This document shows, piece by piece, positions 42,062 through 50,500 of a stretch of 64,000 nt of DNA. The DNA is from Polaribacter sp. KT25b (GTDB lineage: Bacteria; Bacteroidota; Bacteroidia; Flavobacteriales; Flavobacteriaceae): positions 1,460,001-1,524,000 of the forward strand of contig NZ_LT629752.1 of NCBI RefSeq assembly GCF_900105145.1, written 5' to 3'. The notes below the pieces were generated by a model. It searched no databases. It was not told the origin of the DNA and saw nothing but the letters and a program-made list of their open reading frames with translations. The position numbers and the translations under genes are program-made. The stretch's first letter is position 1. Each line of letters begins with the position of its first letter.

Positions 42062-42441
42062 ATGAACAAGAATAACATATCAGAATCTGATACTTGTGCC
42101 AATTTTATAGACCCTAAATTATCAGAAAGTCAATGGGAATCGATTCATATTGTTCGTGAATACTAATTTATAGATGGTAGAAAACTTTTAGGAAACAAAA
42201 GAGGTAAGCGACTATTTTTAGACTACTTATTAAAATACAATAACACCAATTTAGCAATCGTTGAAGCAAAAAAGCTTGGAGATCATCCAACAAAAGGTTT
42301 ACAACGAGCCTTAGATTATGCAGAAAAACTTAAAATCAATTTTGTATATTCTACCAATGGAAAGCTGATTTTATTTCATATCCATCAACATTTACATTAT
42401 ATCAGCAAAGATATACTGCTATTTTCATCGAAATTTGTGGT
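42062..42441 (+). pseudogene. Relic of a type I restriction enzyme HsdR N-terminus
   Basis: The translation from ATG 42062 begins MNKNNISESDTCANFIDPK and runs to IHIVREY. It meets a stop (42164-42166), then continues in the same frame FIDGRKLLGNKRGKRLFLDYLL with YNNTNLAIVEAKKLGDHPTKGLQ, matching the HsdR nuclease domain (the E-A-K motif is the PD-(D/E)xK core). Near 42360 the frame shifts to KADFISYPSTFTLYQQRY, the region just after a short deletion. The match ends at the start of the next gene. No HsdM or HsdS is nearby, so the system is dead. Confidence 0.85.
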
Positions 42442-43065
42442 ATGGAAAATATATTAGTAGCAGGTGCCAATGGTACCACAGGAAAAAAAATAGTAAACTT
42501 ATTAGAATCATCTCAATACTTTAATCCAGTGGCAATGGTTCGTAAAAAAGAACAAGAAAAGCAATTTTTAGAAAGAAACATACAAACCGTTTTAGCAGAT
42601 TTAGAAGGTGATGTTTCTCATACAGTTCATAATATTGATAAAGTAATATTTGCTGCAAGTTCTGGAGCAAAAAAAGTAAAAGAGGTAGATGAAAATGGCG
42701 CAAAGAAATTAATTGCAGCAGCTGAAAAACAAAACATCAAAAAATTTGTAATGCTAAGCTCTATGGGGGCAGATAACCCAAAAGAAGCAGAAAATTTACA
42801 AGAGTATTTAGAAGCGAAGCATAATGCAGATGAGTTTTTAAAACAAAGTAATTTAACCTATTCAATTGTTAGGCCAGGTTCTTTAACAAATGATAAAGGT
42901 TCTGGAAAAATTGAATTAAAACATAAACTAAATAAGCAAGGAGAAATTAGTAGAGACGATGTTGCACAAACTTTAGTAAGAGTTTTACACGATACTGCAG
43001 AAGTAGATGATACTTTCGAAATTATTAAAGGAGATACATTAATAGGTAAAGCAATACCTCAATAA
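42442..43065 (+). CDS. Atypical SDR, NAD(P)-binding protein (PF13460-like)
   Basis: A 207-residue NAD(P)H-binding protein. The dinucleotide motif GANGTTGKKIV (residues 8-18) is at the start. It also has VIFAASSGAKKVKEVDENGAKKLI, the KKFVMLSSMGADNP segment (Ser-Ser-Met in place of the catalytic Tyr region) and TYSIVRPGSLTND. It resembles YwnB/YtfG-type sugar-epimerase-like reductases; the substrate is unknown. It starts at the very end of the hsdR relic, with no visible promoter between them, and is followed by a 19-bp terminator stem. Confidence 0.85.
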   Translation: MENILVAGANGTTGKKIVNLLESSQYFNPVAMVRKKEQEKQFLERNIQTVLADLEGDVSHTVHNIDKVIFAASSGAKKVKEVDENGAKKLIAAAEKQNIKKFVMLSSMGADNPKEAENLQEYLEAKHNADEFLKQSNLTYSIVRPGSLTNDKGSGKIELKHKLNKQGEISRDDVAQTLVRVLHDTAEVDDTFEIIKGDTLIGKAIPQ

Positions 43066-43066
43066 C

Positions 43067-43100
43067 AGCCCCTTTAATTCCCCAAAGGGGAAAATATTCC
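43067..43100. repeat. REP-like element, diverged copy
   Basis: AGCCCCTTTAAT is followed by TCCCC-AAA-GGGGA and AAATATTCC, the same box-plus-hairpin order as the 22392 copy. It sits directly behind the SDR stop codon. Confidence 0.55.
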
Positions 43101-43109
43101 TCTTTTAAC

Positions 43110-43155
43110 ACAAAACAACCTTAAAATTTCTATTGTAATTTTAAGGTTGTTTTGT
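43110..43155 (+). terminator. Terminator after the SDR gene
   Basis: A perfect 19-bp stem, ACAAAACAACCTTAAAATT (43110-43128) with AATTTTAAGGTTGTTTTGT (43137-43155). Confidence 0.85.
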
Positions 43156-43193
43156 ATAAAATAATCTGTAATTGCTGTATAAACAACATTTTT

Positions 43194-43254
43194 CTCTGTG
43201 AATCTCAGTGTAACTATTTCTATAAAAATCAGTGTAAATCTGTGAAATCTGTAT
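43194..43254. repeat. Degenerate short repeat of the CACAGATT type
   Basis: The stretch repeats CTGTGAATCT, CAGTGTAACT, CAGTGTAAATCT, GTGAAATCTGT. On the minus strand it reads as variants of CACAGATTTACACTGATT. Such CACAGATT-type 12-13 bp repeats are widespread low-copy intergenic repeats in many bacteria. Confidence 0.65.
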
Positions 43255-43286
43255 CAAAATAATAAGAGCATCCTTAAAATTAGAGG

Positions 43287-43943
43287 CTACTTTTTAGCTT
43301 TATTATAATCACTCAAAACCGATTTTCTACCAATTGTTTTTGTAATGATGTCTTTTTCTAAATCCCAACCACGAGCAGGCGAATACTCACGACCATACCA
43401 AATAATTTGCAAATGCAAATCGTTCCATAATTCTTTAGGAAACAAACGTTTTGCATCTTTTTCTGTTTGCGCAACACTTTTTCCGTTGCTCAAATTCCAA
43501 CGAAACATTAATCTTAAAATATGTGTATCCACAGGAAAAGCAGGAACACCAAAAGCCTGACTCATTACAACGCTTGCTGTTTTATGACCAACTGCTGGCA
43601 ATTCTTCTAACCCTTCAAAACTTTGCGGAACTTGGCCGTTATATTTATCAATTAATATTTTTGATAAACCATAAATTCCTTTGCTTTTCATTGGCGATAA
43701 TCCGCAAGGTCTAATAATCTCTTTAATTTCTTCTACAGACATTTTTACCATATCAAAAGGATTATCCGCTTTAGCGAACAATAAAGGCGTAATTTTATTT
43801 ACACGAACATCTGTACATTGTGCCGATAATAAAACAGCAACTAATAAAGTATACGGATCCTTATGGTCTAAAGGAATAGGAATTTCTGGATATTTTTCTT
43901 GAAGTGTATCAATTACAAATTGTACTTTTTCTTGTTTGGTCAT
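43287..43943 (-). CDS. nth: Endonuclease III, form without the iron-sulfur cluster cysteines
   Basis: A 218-residue DNA glycosylase/AP lyase for oxidised pyrimidines. The helix-hairpin-helix is LEELPAVGHKTASVVMSQAF with catalytic Lys121, and the catalytic Asp139 is in FPVDTHILRL. The DNA-binding segment LLSAQCTDVRVNKITP (39-54) is standard. E. coli Nth ends with C-x6-C-x2-C-x5-C binding a 4Fe-4S cluster. Here the C-terminus is IIWYGREYSPARGWDLEKDIITKTIGRKSVL and the whole protein has only Cys43 and Cys80. The fold must therefore be stable without a cluster. Confidence 0.92.
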   Translation of the reverse strand: MTKQEKVQFVIDTLQEKYPEIPIPLDHKDPYTLLVAVLLSAQCTDVRVNKITPLLFAKADNPFDMVKMSVEEIKEIIRPCGLSPMKSKGIYGLSKILIDKYNGQVPQSFEGLEELPAVGHKTASVVMSQAFGVPAFPVDTHILRLMFRWNLSNGKSVAQTEKDAKRLFPKELWNDLHLQIIWYGREYSPARGWDLEKDIITKTIGRKSVLSDYNKAKK

Positions 43944-43949
43944 AAAATG

Positions 43950-44066
43950 AGTTATAAAGTTGTAAAGTTAAAAAGTTGTAAAGTATAAATCCTTATTTTA
44001 AATTAATTTTTTAGGATTAGTTTGAAAGTACTTTATAAACTTTGTACTTTTAAACTTTAAAACTAT
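43950..44066. repeat. 117-bp imperfect palindromic repeat between nth and bcp
   Basis: The left side repeats AAAGTTGTAAAGT twice (43957 onwards) and the right side has ACTTTATAAACTTTG and ACTTTTAAACTTT, its reverse complement type. The inner arms AATCCT and AGGATT also pair. It holds the bcp promoter region and has no ORF. Confidence 0.55.
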
Positions 44067-44072
44067 TTAAAA

Positions 44073-44525
44073 ATGACATCACTAAAAATAGGAGATAAAG
44101 CTCCACAATTTGAAGCAAAAGATCAAGCAGGTAATACAATTAAACTTGCTGATTATGCAGGTAAAAAGTTAGTTTTATTCTTTTATCCAAAGGCAAGTAC
44201 GCCAGGTTGTACAAATGAAGCGTGTGATTTGCGCGATAATTATCAATCTTTTTTAGCTAAAGGATACGATGTTTTAGGAGTAAGTGCAGATTCTGCTAAA
44301 AGACAACAAAATTTCATCAATAAAAATGAATTACCTTTTCCGTTGTTAGCAGATGAAGACAAAGCGGTAATTGAAGCTTTTAATGTTTGGGGACCAAAGA
44401 AATTTATGGGTAAAGAATATGACGGTATTCACAGAACAACTTTTGTTATTGATGAAAACGGAGTTATTAAGGATATAATTTCGAAAGTTAAAACCAAAGC
44501 ACATGCTGCGCAAATATTAGATTAA
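44073..44525 (+). CDS. bcp: Thioredoxin-dependent peroxiredoxin BCP
   Basis: A 150-residue peroxiredoxin of the Bcp/PrxQ class. The peroxidatic Cys46 is in KASTPGCTNEACDLRD and the resolving Cys51 lies five residues on, as in E. coli Bcp. Also visible are FYPKAS and the C-terminal TTFVIDENGVIKDII. It reduces hydroperoxides using thioredoxin. The 3' end overlaps the convergent response-regulator gene by 4 bp, so transcripts from both sides share an antisense tail. Confidence 0.95.
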   Translation: MTSLKIGDKAPQFEAKDQAGNTIKLADYAGKKLVLFFYPKASTPGCTNEACDLRDNYQSFLAKGYDVLGVSADSAKRQQNFINKNELPFPLLADEDKAVIEAFNVWGPKKFMGKEYDGIHRTTFVIDENGVIKDIISKVKTKAHAAQILD

Positions 44526-45148
44526 GAAATTATCAAAGATTTCTTAATTCCGAATTTTATTAATTCAGGCGTACTTTTTGTGTTTGTAATTTCAAACAAC
44601 TCTCTTTTATGAGATTTTAAAGAACTTTCTGTGATATTTAATATTGCAGAAAGTTCTTTCTCTTTTTTATCAGAATGAATATACAAAGCTTGTAATATTT
44701 CTAATTTACGTTTTGTAAATGTATAATTATCAATAGTTATTTTTGATGAGGTTTTATTTTTTTTTATAGTTTTATTAACAAAACAATTTAGAATAATTTC
44801 TTTAAAATTTTCGAGGTTTCCGTCTTTTCCAACAAAAAAATCAACGCCATTATTTATTGCTTTTTCTTTTATAAAGTTATTATTCATTGTAGTTAATGCA
44901 ATAATTTTAAAACCTTTATTTTCTTTTTTTATTTGATCAATAAAATCTAAAGAACTTTCTCCATTAAAATTTATATCTAAAATTAAAACATCTAAATTAT
45001 TATAGTTTGTAAATTTTATGAGTTCTTTTAATGTTGTAAAAGTATTGGTAACATTTAATTCTACGTGAATATTTAAACTGTCTTTTAAGGCATCACAAAA
45101 AAAATGATTGTCGTCTGCAATAATAATTTTTAAAGGTTTTTTAATCAT
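44522..45148 (-). CDS. LuxR/NarL-type response regulator
   Basis: A 208-residue regulator: receiver domain 7-125 with IIADDNHFFCDALK, phospho-Asp in VLILDINFNGES (about Asp56), ALTTMNNNF and FFVGKDG. The C-terminal HTH (about 140-205) is FTKRKLEILQALYIHSDKKEKELSAILNITESSLKSHKRELFEI. Its start overlaps the kinase stop by 8 bp, so the two are translationally coupled. Its recognition helix resembles that of the stand-alone regulator at 47063, though only partly. Confidence 0.9.
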   Translation of the reverse strand: MIKKPLKIIIADDNHFFCDALKDSLNIHVELNVTNTFTTLKELIKFTNYNNLDVLILDINFNGESSLDFIDQIKKENKGFKIIALTTMNNNFIKEKAINNGVDFFVGKDGNLENFKEIILNCFVNKTIKKNKTSSKITIDNYTFTKRKLEILQALYIHSDKKEKELSAILNITESSLKSHKRELFEITNTKSTPELIKFGIKKSLIIS

Positions 45149-46961
45149 TTATAGGAATTTCTATTTTAAATATAGTTCCATTTTTATTAGAAATTATTTC
45201 TAAAGAACCATTTATTTGTTCAACTCTATCTTTTACACTATTTAAACCAAAACCAGTTTTTAATAGGTTTTTTGGGTTAAAACCTATGCCATTATCTAAA
45301 ACCTTAAGAATAACAAATTGATCAGTCTTTTGATTCATTAAAATATTTATTTCTGAAGCTTCAGAATATTTAATTGCATTTGTGGTTAGCTCAGAGATTA
45401 TTCTATATAAATGAACACATTTTTCTTGTTCTAAATCTAGATGATGAATATTAAAATCATAGTAAATTTTTTGATTAGTGAGTTTATCTAATTTTTCACA
45501 AAATTCAATTAAATTACTTATAAAATTTTCTGAATTAATTTTAGGAGCATATAAGCTATTTAATAAATAGCGATAATCTGTATAAAAAGCATCTAAAATT
45601 TCTTGTATTTTTTCTGGTGTATTTTCTGATTTTTGTAGTAAACGTAATTTTAAAGCTTCTAAATAACCACCAAAAGTATCGTGTACATTATTTACTAATT
45701 TGTTGCGTTCTTGTTGCTGAATTTTAAATGTTTTGTTTTGAAAATTATATTTTAACTCGTCACTTACTTTTTTTAGTTTAAAATATTTTCGTTGTGTATC
45801 TATTACAGAACCAAATATGTATCTAGTAAATAATAGAATTTCTAAAGACAAAGTAATGTAATATATATTCGGACCGCTTAATTTTACAGCTAATTTATGA
45901 TGAACTTCAGGGTTCATAATTTGGCCGTTAATTACTGCGAGAATTGGTAAAATAAAAGCAATCACTAAATAAATAGGGAGTTGTTTTTTAATGGTTAAAT
46001 ATAAATGGTTTAAAACCCAAATAAATATAATAATTTTTAAAACGGTCCAAACGACGAGGTACAAATTAACCAATCCACCAAAATAATATTTATAAATATA
46101 TAATAAAATGATAGGAATTGTTAAAAATGTACCCCATTTAAAAATTCCTTTAGAAATAGTTTGAGAAGCTTTTAATTTATAGAATTTCATATAAAAGAAA
46201 CCAATACAAAAGACACCTACTGTCTGGCTAAAACTTCTAATATTATTTATAAAAAAAGGACTGTTAGACCAAAAGTATTGAACACCTAAACCTTTACCTG
46301 CAAGAAACTCAAATAAAACAGTAATTATATAAAAGGCATAAAACAAGACAGCATACTCTTTTTTAAGAACTGCAAAAAAGATTAATATCAAGGTCATTGA
46401 AATAAGAAAAGAAATAAATAACCCAAAGTAAAAATATTCTGTTTCTATACGTTTTAAGAATTCATTTTCTGTTTCTAAATAGAGTGCCATTCTAGTTCTA
46501 CCACTGCTGTTTTTTACTTTTAAAAAGACGTCTGTAGGTAATATTGAGTCTAGAGGAATTTTCCAAACAGGATTTCTATAAAAAATATTTTTGTGTGGAA
46601 AAAACTTGTTATTTGAAACTCTATAAAGTGAATCAATCTTATTCCCCTTTTTTAAATAGATTTTTCCATACGGCAAATATGTATTGGAAATGGTAAAATA
46701 CTTATCGCCAGTATTTGTTTTACAGGGTTTTATGGAGAAGTTGTGCCATAAAATCTTATGATTTAACTTTTTATAGATCTTTTGGTTTTCCTCTTTGTAA
46801 AATTGACCTTCTTTATACTTATTTATGATGTCTGTAATTGTGTGTGGCTCTTTTTCGTTAGTATAAAAAGTTTTTAACCCAGTATAAACTGACAACGAAT
46901 TTTCTTGAGAGAAAATAAGAGATGTGAATAAAAATAAAAAAGTAAATAATTTAAGTTTCAC
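45141..46961 (-). CDS. 7TM-DISM sensor histidine kinase (HisKA_3 class)
   Basis: A 606-residue membrane kinase: signal peptide (ending LIFSQ), a periplasmic DISM sensory domain (20-170; NKILWHNFSIKPC, YFTISNTYLPYG, GRTRMALYLETENEF), seven membrane helices (about 180-395), and a cytoplasmic kinase. The phospho-His is in LVNNVHDTFGGYLEALKLRL (HisKA_3 form H-D-x-x-G). The ATPase has ITELTTNAIKYSEA, VLDNGIGFNPKN and GFGLNSVKDRVEQING. DISM domains usually bind carbohydrates or other diverse ligands. The partner is the LuxR-type regulator downstream. Confidence 0.92.
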   Translation of the reverse strand: MKLKLFTFLFLFTSLIFSQENSLSVYTGLKTFYTNEKEPHTITDIINKYKEGQFYKEENQKIYKKLNHKILWHNFSIKPCKTNTGDKYFTISNTYLPYGKIYLKKGNKIDSLYRVSNNKFFPHKNIFYRNPVWKIPLDSILPTDVFLKVKNSSGRTRMALYLETENEFLKRIETEYFYFGLFISFLISMTLILIFFAVLKKEYAVLFYAFYIITVLFEFLAGKGLGVQYFWSNSPFFINNIRSFSQTVGVFCIGFFYMKFYKLKASQTISKGIFKWGTFLTIPIILLYIYKYYFGGLVNLYLVVWTVLKIIIFIWVLNHLYLTIKKQLPIYLVIAFILPILAVINGQIMNPEVHHKLAVKLSGPNIYYITLSLEILLFTRYIFGSVIDTQRKYFKLKKVSDELKYNFQNKTFKIQQQERNKLVNNVHDTFGGYLEALKLRLLQKSENTPEKIQEILDAFYTDYRYLLNSLYAPKINSENFISNLIEFCEKLDKLTNQKIYYDFNIHHLDLEQEKCVHLYRIISELTTNAIKYSEASEINILMNQKTDQFVILKVLDNGIGFNPKNLLKTGFGLNSVKDRVEQINGSLEIISNKNGTIFKIEIPIND

Positions 46962-47021
46962 TAGTAATATAAATTGTAAAATACTGTACTAAAGTATGGT
47001 TTTTTTTGATTGAGTTCAAAT

Positions 47022-47029
47022 TAATTTTG
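47022..47029 (+). promoter_or_regulatory. Predicted -7 box of the stand-alone LuxR-type gene
   Basis: TAATTTTG is an exact TAnnTTTG box, 34 bp before the ATG at 47063. Confidence 0.45.
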
Positions 47030-47062
47030 AGTATTCATTATAAATATAAATAGGTAGGTAGT

Positions 47063-47467
47063 ATGGAGATAATTAAATTATATGAAAACTTTCAATTTGA
47101 AGAAGCTTATTCTAATAAAATAACTGAAAGAAAAAAACTTCCAATTACCTCTGTAAAAGATTTCCTTTTTTTCTTTAATATTTCTCTAGAAGATTTTCCA
47201 AAACTAATGCAATTCTCTGAAGAGTTAGAAAAAGAAAAACAGTTTATTCTTAAACATAAAACAAAATTTGATTCTTTAACTTTTAAAGAAAAGCAAGTTT
47301 TTAAACTTGTTGTAAACGGTAAGAAATCTAATGAAATAGCACAAAAACTTTTTGTAGAAACGACTACAATCTCTACACATAGGAAACATATCAAACAAAA
47401 ATTAAATCTTGAATCAATTTTTGATTGGTATAGATATGCTAAAGCATTTAAATTAATTGAATTTTAG
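47063..47467 (+). CDS. Stand-alone LuxR-type transcriptional regulator
   Basis: A 134-residue protein without a receiver domain. The N-terminal 65 residues (YENFQFEEAYSNKITERKKL, SVKDFLFFFNISLEDFPKL) match no domain I know. The C-terminal GerE/LuxR HTH (about 70-130) is clear: LTFKEKQVFKLVVNGKKSNEIAQKLFVETTTISTHRKHIKQKLNL. It is divergent from the kinase gene (101 bp between the starts) and 102 bp before the giant LRR gene in the same direction. The palindrome between the regulator and LRR gene is a natural candidate for its operator. Confidence 0.85.
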   Translation: MEIIKLYENFQFEEAYSNKITERKKLPITSVKDFLFFFNISLEDFPKLMQFSEELEKEKQFILKHKTKFDSLTFKEKQVFKLVVNGKKSNEIAQKLFVETTTISTHRKHIKQKLNLESIFDWYRYAKAFKLIEF

Positions 47468-47477
47468 TTTTTTCTAA

Positions 47478-47531
47478 CTTAAAATACTTACATGTAGGTA
47501 TTTTAAGGAATTACTGATAAAACTATTTTTG
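47478..47531 (+). promoter_or_regulatory. 30-bp near-perfect palindrome and -7 box before the LRR gene
   Basis: Arms CTTAAAATAC (47478-47487) and GTATTTTAAG (47498-47507) flank a core TTACATGTAG. All 15 base steps pair except one T-G. There is no loop and no T-run after it, so it suits an operator better than a terminator. TATTTTTG (47524-47531) is an exact -7 box; the palindrome centre is about 42-43 bp before the predicted start (about 47535). No TTG -33 box is present. Confidence 0.6.
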
Positions 47532-47568
47532 AAAACGAAACAAATATTTTAACTAAAATTATATTACA

Positions 47569-50500
47569 ATGAAAACAAAACTATTTTTTTTAGGAATCTT
47601 TTTTTTGAGTTTTAATTTTATGGCTCAAACAATTGCTATTCCAGATACAAATTTTGAACAAGCGTTGATAGATTTGGGTTGGGATTCGAATGGATTAAAT
47701 GGAAATATTTTAATATCAGAAGCACAAGCAATAGATAGTTTAAACATACAAGATCCGGAAAATAATACTTTGTTACCTAACGTTTCAGCAAAAATTAAAA
47801 GCTTACAAGGAATAGAAGCTATGGGTAATTTAGTTTCTTTAGAATCAGGAGTTAATGAGATTTCTTCTGTAGATTTATCTCAAAACTTAGCGTTAACTAA
47901 TTTATTTTTAAATGATAATCAATTAACAAGTATTGATGTTTCTAACAATACAGCTTTAGAACGTTTTGGTGTTATGCGTAATCAACTTACAACTATAGAT
48001 GTTTCTATGTTAACAAATTTACAAGAATTGTTTTTACATGGAAATCAGTTAACAAACATTGATATAACAAACAATACAGCACTTTGGAAACTGTATGCTT
48101 ATGATAATTTATTAACTTCATTAGATGTAACACAAAACACATTATTAGAAATGTTACGTTTAGAGAATAATTATGAATTACAGCCAAATAATCAAATATC
48201 AACTTTAGATTTATCAAACAATATCAACTTAAAAGATTTACGTTTTTCAAATAATCCAATCAATGCCATTGATATAAGTAATAATGTTAACTTAGAATTT
48301 ATTACTTTTTATGGAGTAGGATTATCGAATATAGATGTGTCTAAAAACACAAAATTGAAAAGAATTTATGCTGGATATAATAGTAATTTAACTTCGATAG
48401 ATGTTTCTAATAATCTAGACTTAGAATGGTTGACTATTATAAATAATAATTTTGCAAGTATTGATGTTTCTAACAATACTAAATTACAATATTTAGTAAT
48501 GGATACTAATAGTTTATCTGCTATTGATGTAACTAACAACCCAGAACTATATTGGTTATCTTTTGAAAATAACGCTATTTCTACTATTGATATTAGTAAT
48601 AATAGCAGTTTGACAAACTTGTACTTAAACGGAAACGATTTAACAAGTTTAGATGTAAGTAATAATCTTTTATTAGGACAAGGAGATCCACAATATACTT
48701 CTGTTGTTAGCTTATATGATAACCCAAATTTAGCCTGTATACAAATAGATGCTACTCAAAATACAACAAATTGGGCAAAAGATGATACTGCAACTTATAG
48801 TACCAATTGTGGAGGTGAAAATACTATTGTAACAATTCCAGACACAAACTTTGAACAAGCGTTGATAGATTTAGGTTGGGATTCGAATGGATTAAATGGA
48901 AATATTTTAATATCAGAAGCACAAGCAATAGATAGTTTAAACATTCAAGACCCTTTAAATAATACTTTATTACCAAATGTAACGGAAAAAATTAAAAACT
49001 TAGAAGGAATAGAAGCTATGGTTAATTTAGTTTCTTTAGAATCAGGAGTTAATGAGATTTCTTCTGTAGATTTATCTCAAAACTTAGCGTTAACTAATTT
49101 ATTTTTAAATGATAATCAATTAACAAGTATTGATGTTTCTAACAATACAGCTTTAGAACGTTTTGGTGTTATGCGTAATCAAATTACAACTATAGATGTT
49201 TCTATGTTAACAAGTTTACAAGAATTGTTTTTACATGGAAATCAGTTAACAAACATTGATATAACAAACAATACAGCACTTTGGAAACTGTATGCTTATG
49301 ATAATTTATTAACTTCATTAGATGTAACACAAAACACATTATTAGAAATGTTACGTTTAGAGAATAATTATGAATTACAGCCAAATAATCAAATATCAAC
49401 TTTAGATTTATCAAACAATATCAACTTAAAAGATTTACGTTTTTCAAATAATCCAATAAATGCAATTGATATAAGTAAAAATGTTAACTTAGAATTTATT
49501 ACTTTTTATGGAGTAGGATTATCGAATATAGATGTGTCTAAAAACACAAAATTGAAAAGAATTTATGCTGGATATAATAGTAATTTAACTTCGATAGATG
49601 TTTCTAATAATCTAGACTTAGAATGGTTGACTATTATAAATAATAATTTTGCAAGTATTGATGTTTCTAACAATACTAAATTACAATATTTAGTAATGGA
49701 TACTAATAGTTTATCTGCTATTGATGTAACGAACAACCCAGAACTATATTGGTTATCTTTTGAAAATAACGCTATTTCTACTATTGATATTAGTAATAAT
49801 AGCAGTTTGACAAACTTGTACTTAAACGGAAACGATTTAACAAGTTTAGATGTAAGTAATAATCTTTTATTAGGACAAGGAGATCCACAATATACTTCTG
49901 TTGTTAGCTTATATGATAACCCAAATTTAGCCTGTATACAAATAGATGCTACTCAAAATACAACAAATTGGGCAAAAGATGATACTGCAACTTATAGTAC
50001 CAATTGTGAAGGTGAAAATACAATTGTAACAATTCCAGATACAAACTTTGAACAAGCGTTGATAGATTTAGGTTGGGATTCGAATGGATTAAATGGAAAT
50101 ATTTTAATATCAGAAGCACAAGCAATAGATAGTTTAAATATCCAAGATCCAGAAAATAATACTTTGTTACCTAACGTTTCAGCAAAAATTAAAAGTTTAC
50201 AAGGAATTGAAGCAATGCCCAATTTAGTTTCTTTAGAATCAGGAAATAACGAACTAACTTCTGTAGATTTATCTCAAAACTTAGTATTGACTAACTTATT
50301 TTTAAATGACAATCAATTAACAAGTATTGATGTTTCTAACAACACAGCTTTAGAACGTTTTGGTGTTATGCGTAATCAAATTACAACTATAGATGTTTCT
50401 ATGTTGGTTAATTTGGTAGATTTATTTGTACATGAAAATCAAATAACAAGTTTAGATGTAACAAATAACACAGAATTAAATTGGTTATTTACTTCAAATA

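Noticed and set aside
41830-42166. Two short overlapping plus-strand ORFs (41830-42054 and 41957-42166) before the hsdR relic
   Set aside because: The first is hydrophobic, resembles nothing I know and begins in the 22-bp periodic tract. The second is an arbitrary upstream extension of the hsdR relic frame, whose true start is ATG 42062.
47468-47510. The 30-bp palindrome as a terminator of the LuxR-type gene
   Set aside because: It has no loop and no T-run after it, and it sits at activator distance from a -7 box. I keep a terminator role as a weaker alternative only.
48005-49414. Two identical 70-residue minus-strand ORFs (48005-48217 and 49202-49414)
   Set aside because: They are antisense shadows of the duplicated LRR modules. 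Their identity only restates the 1197-bp duplication.
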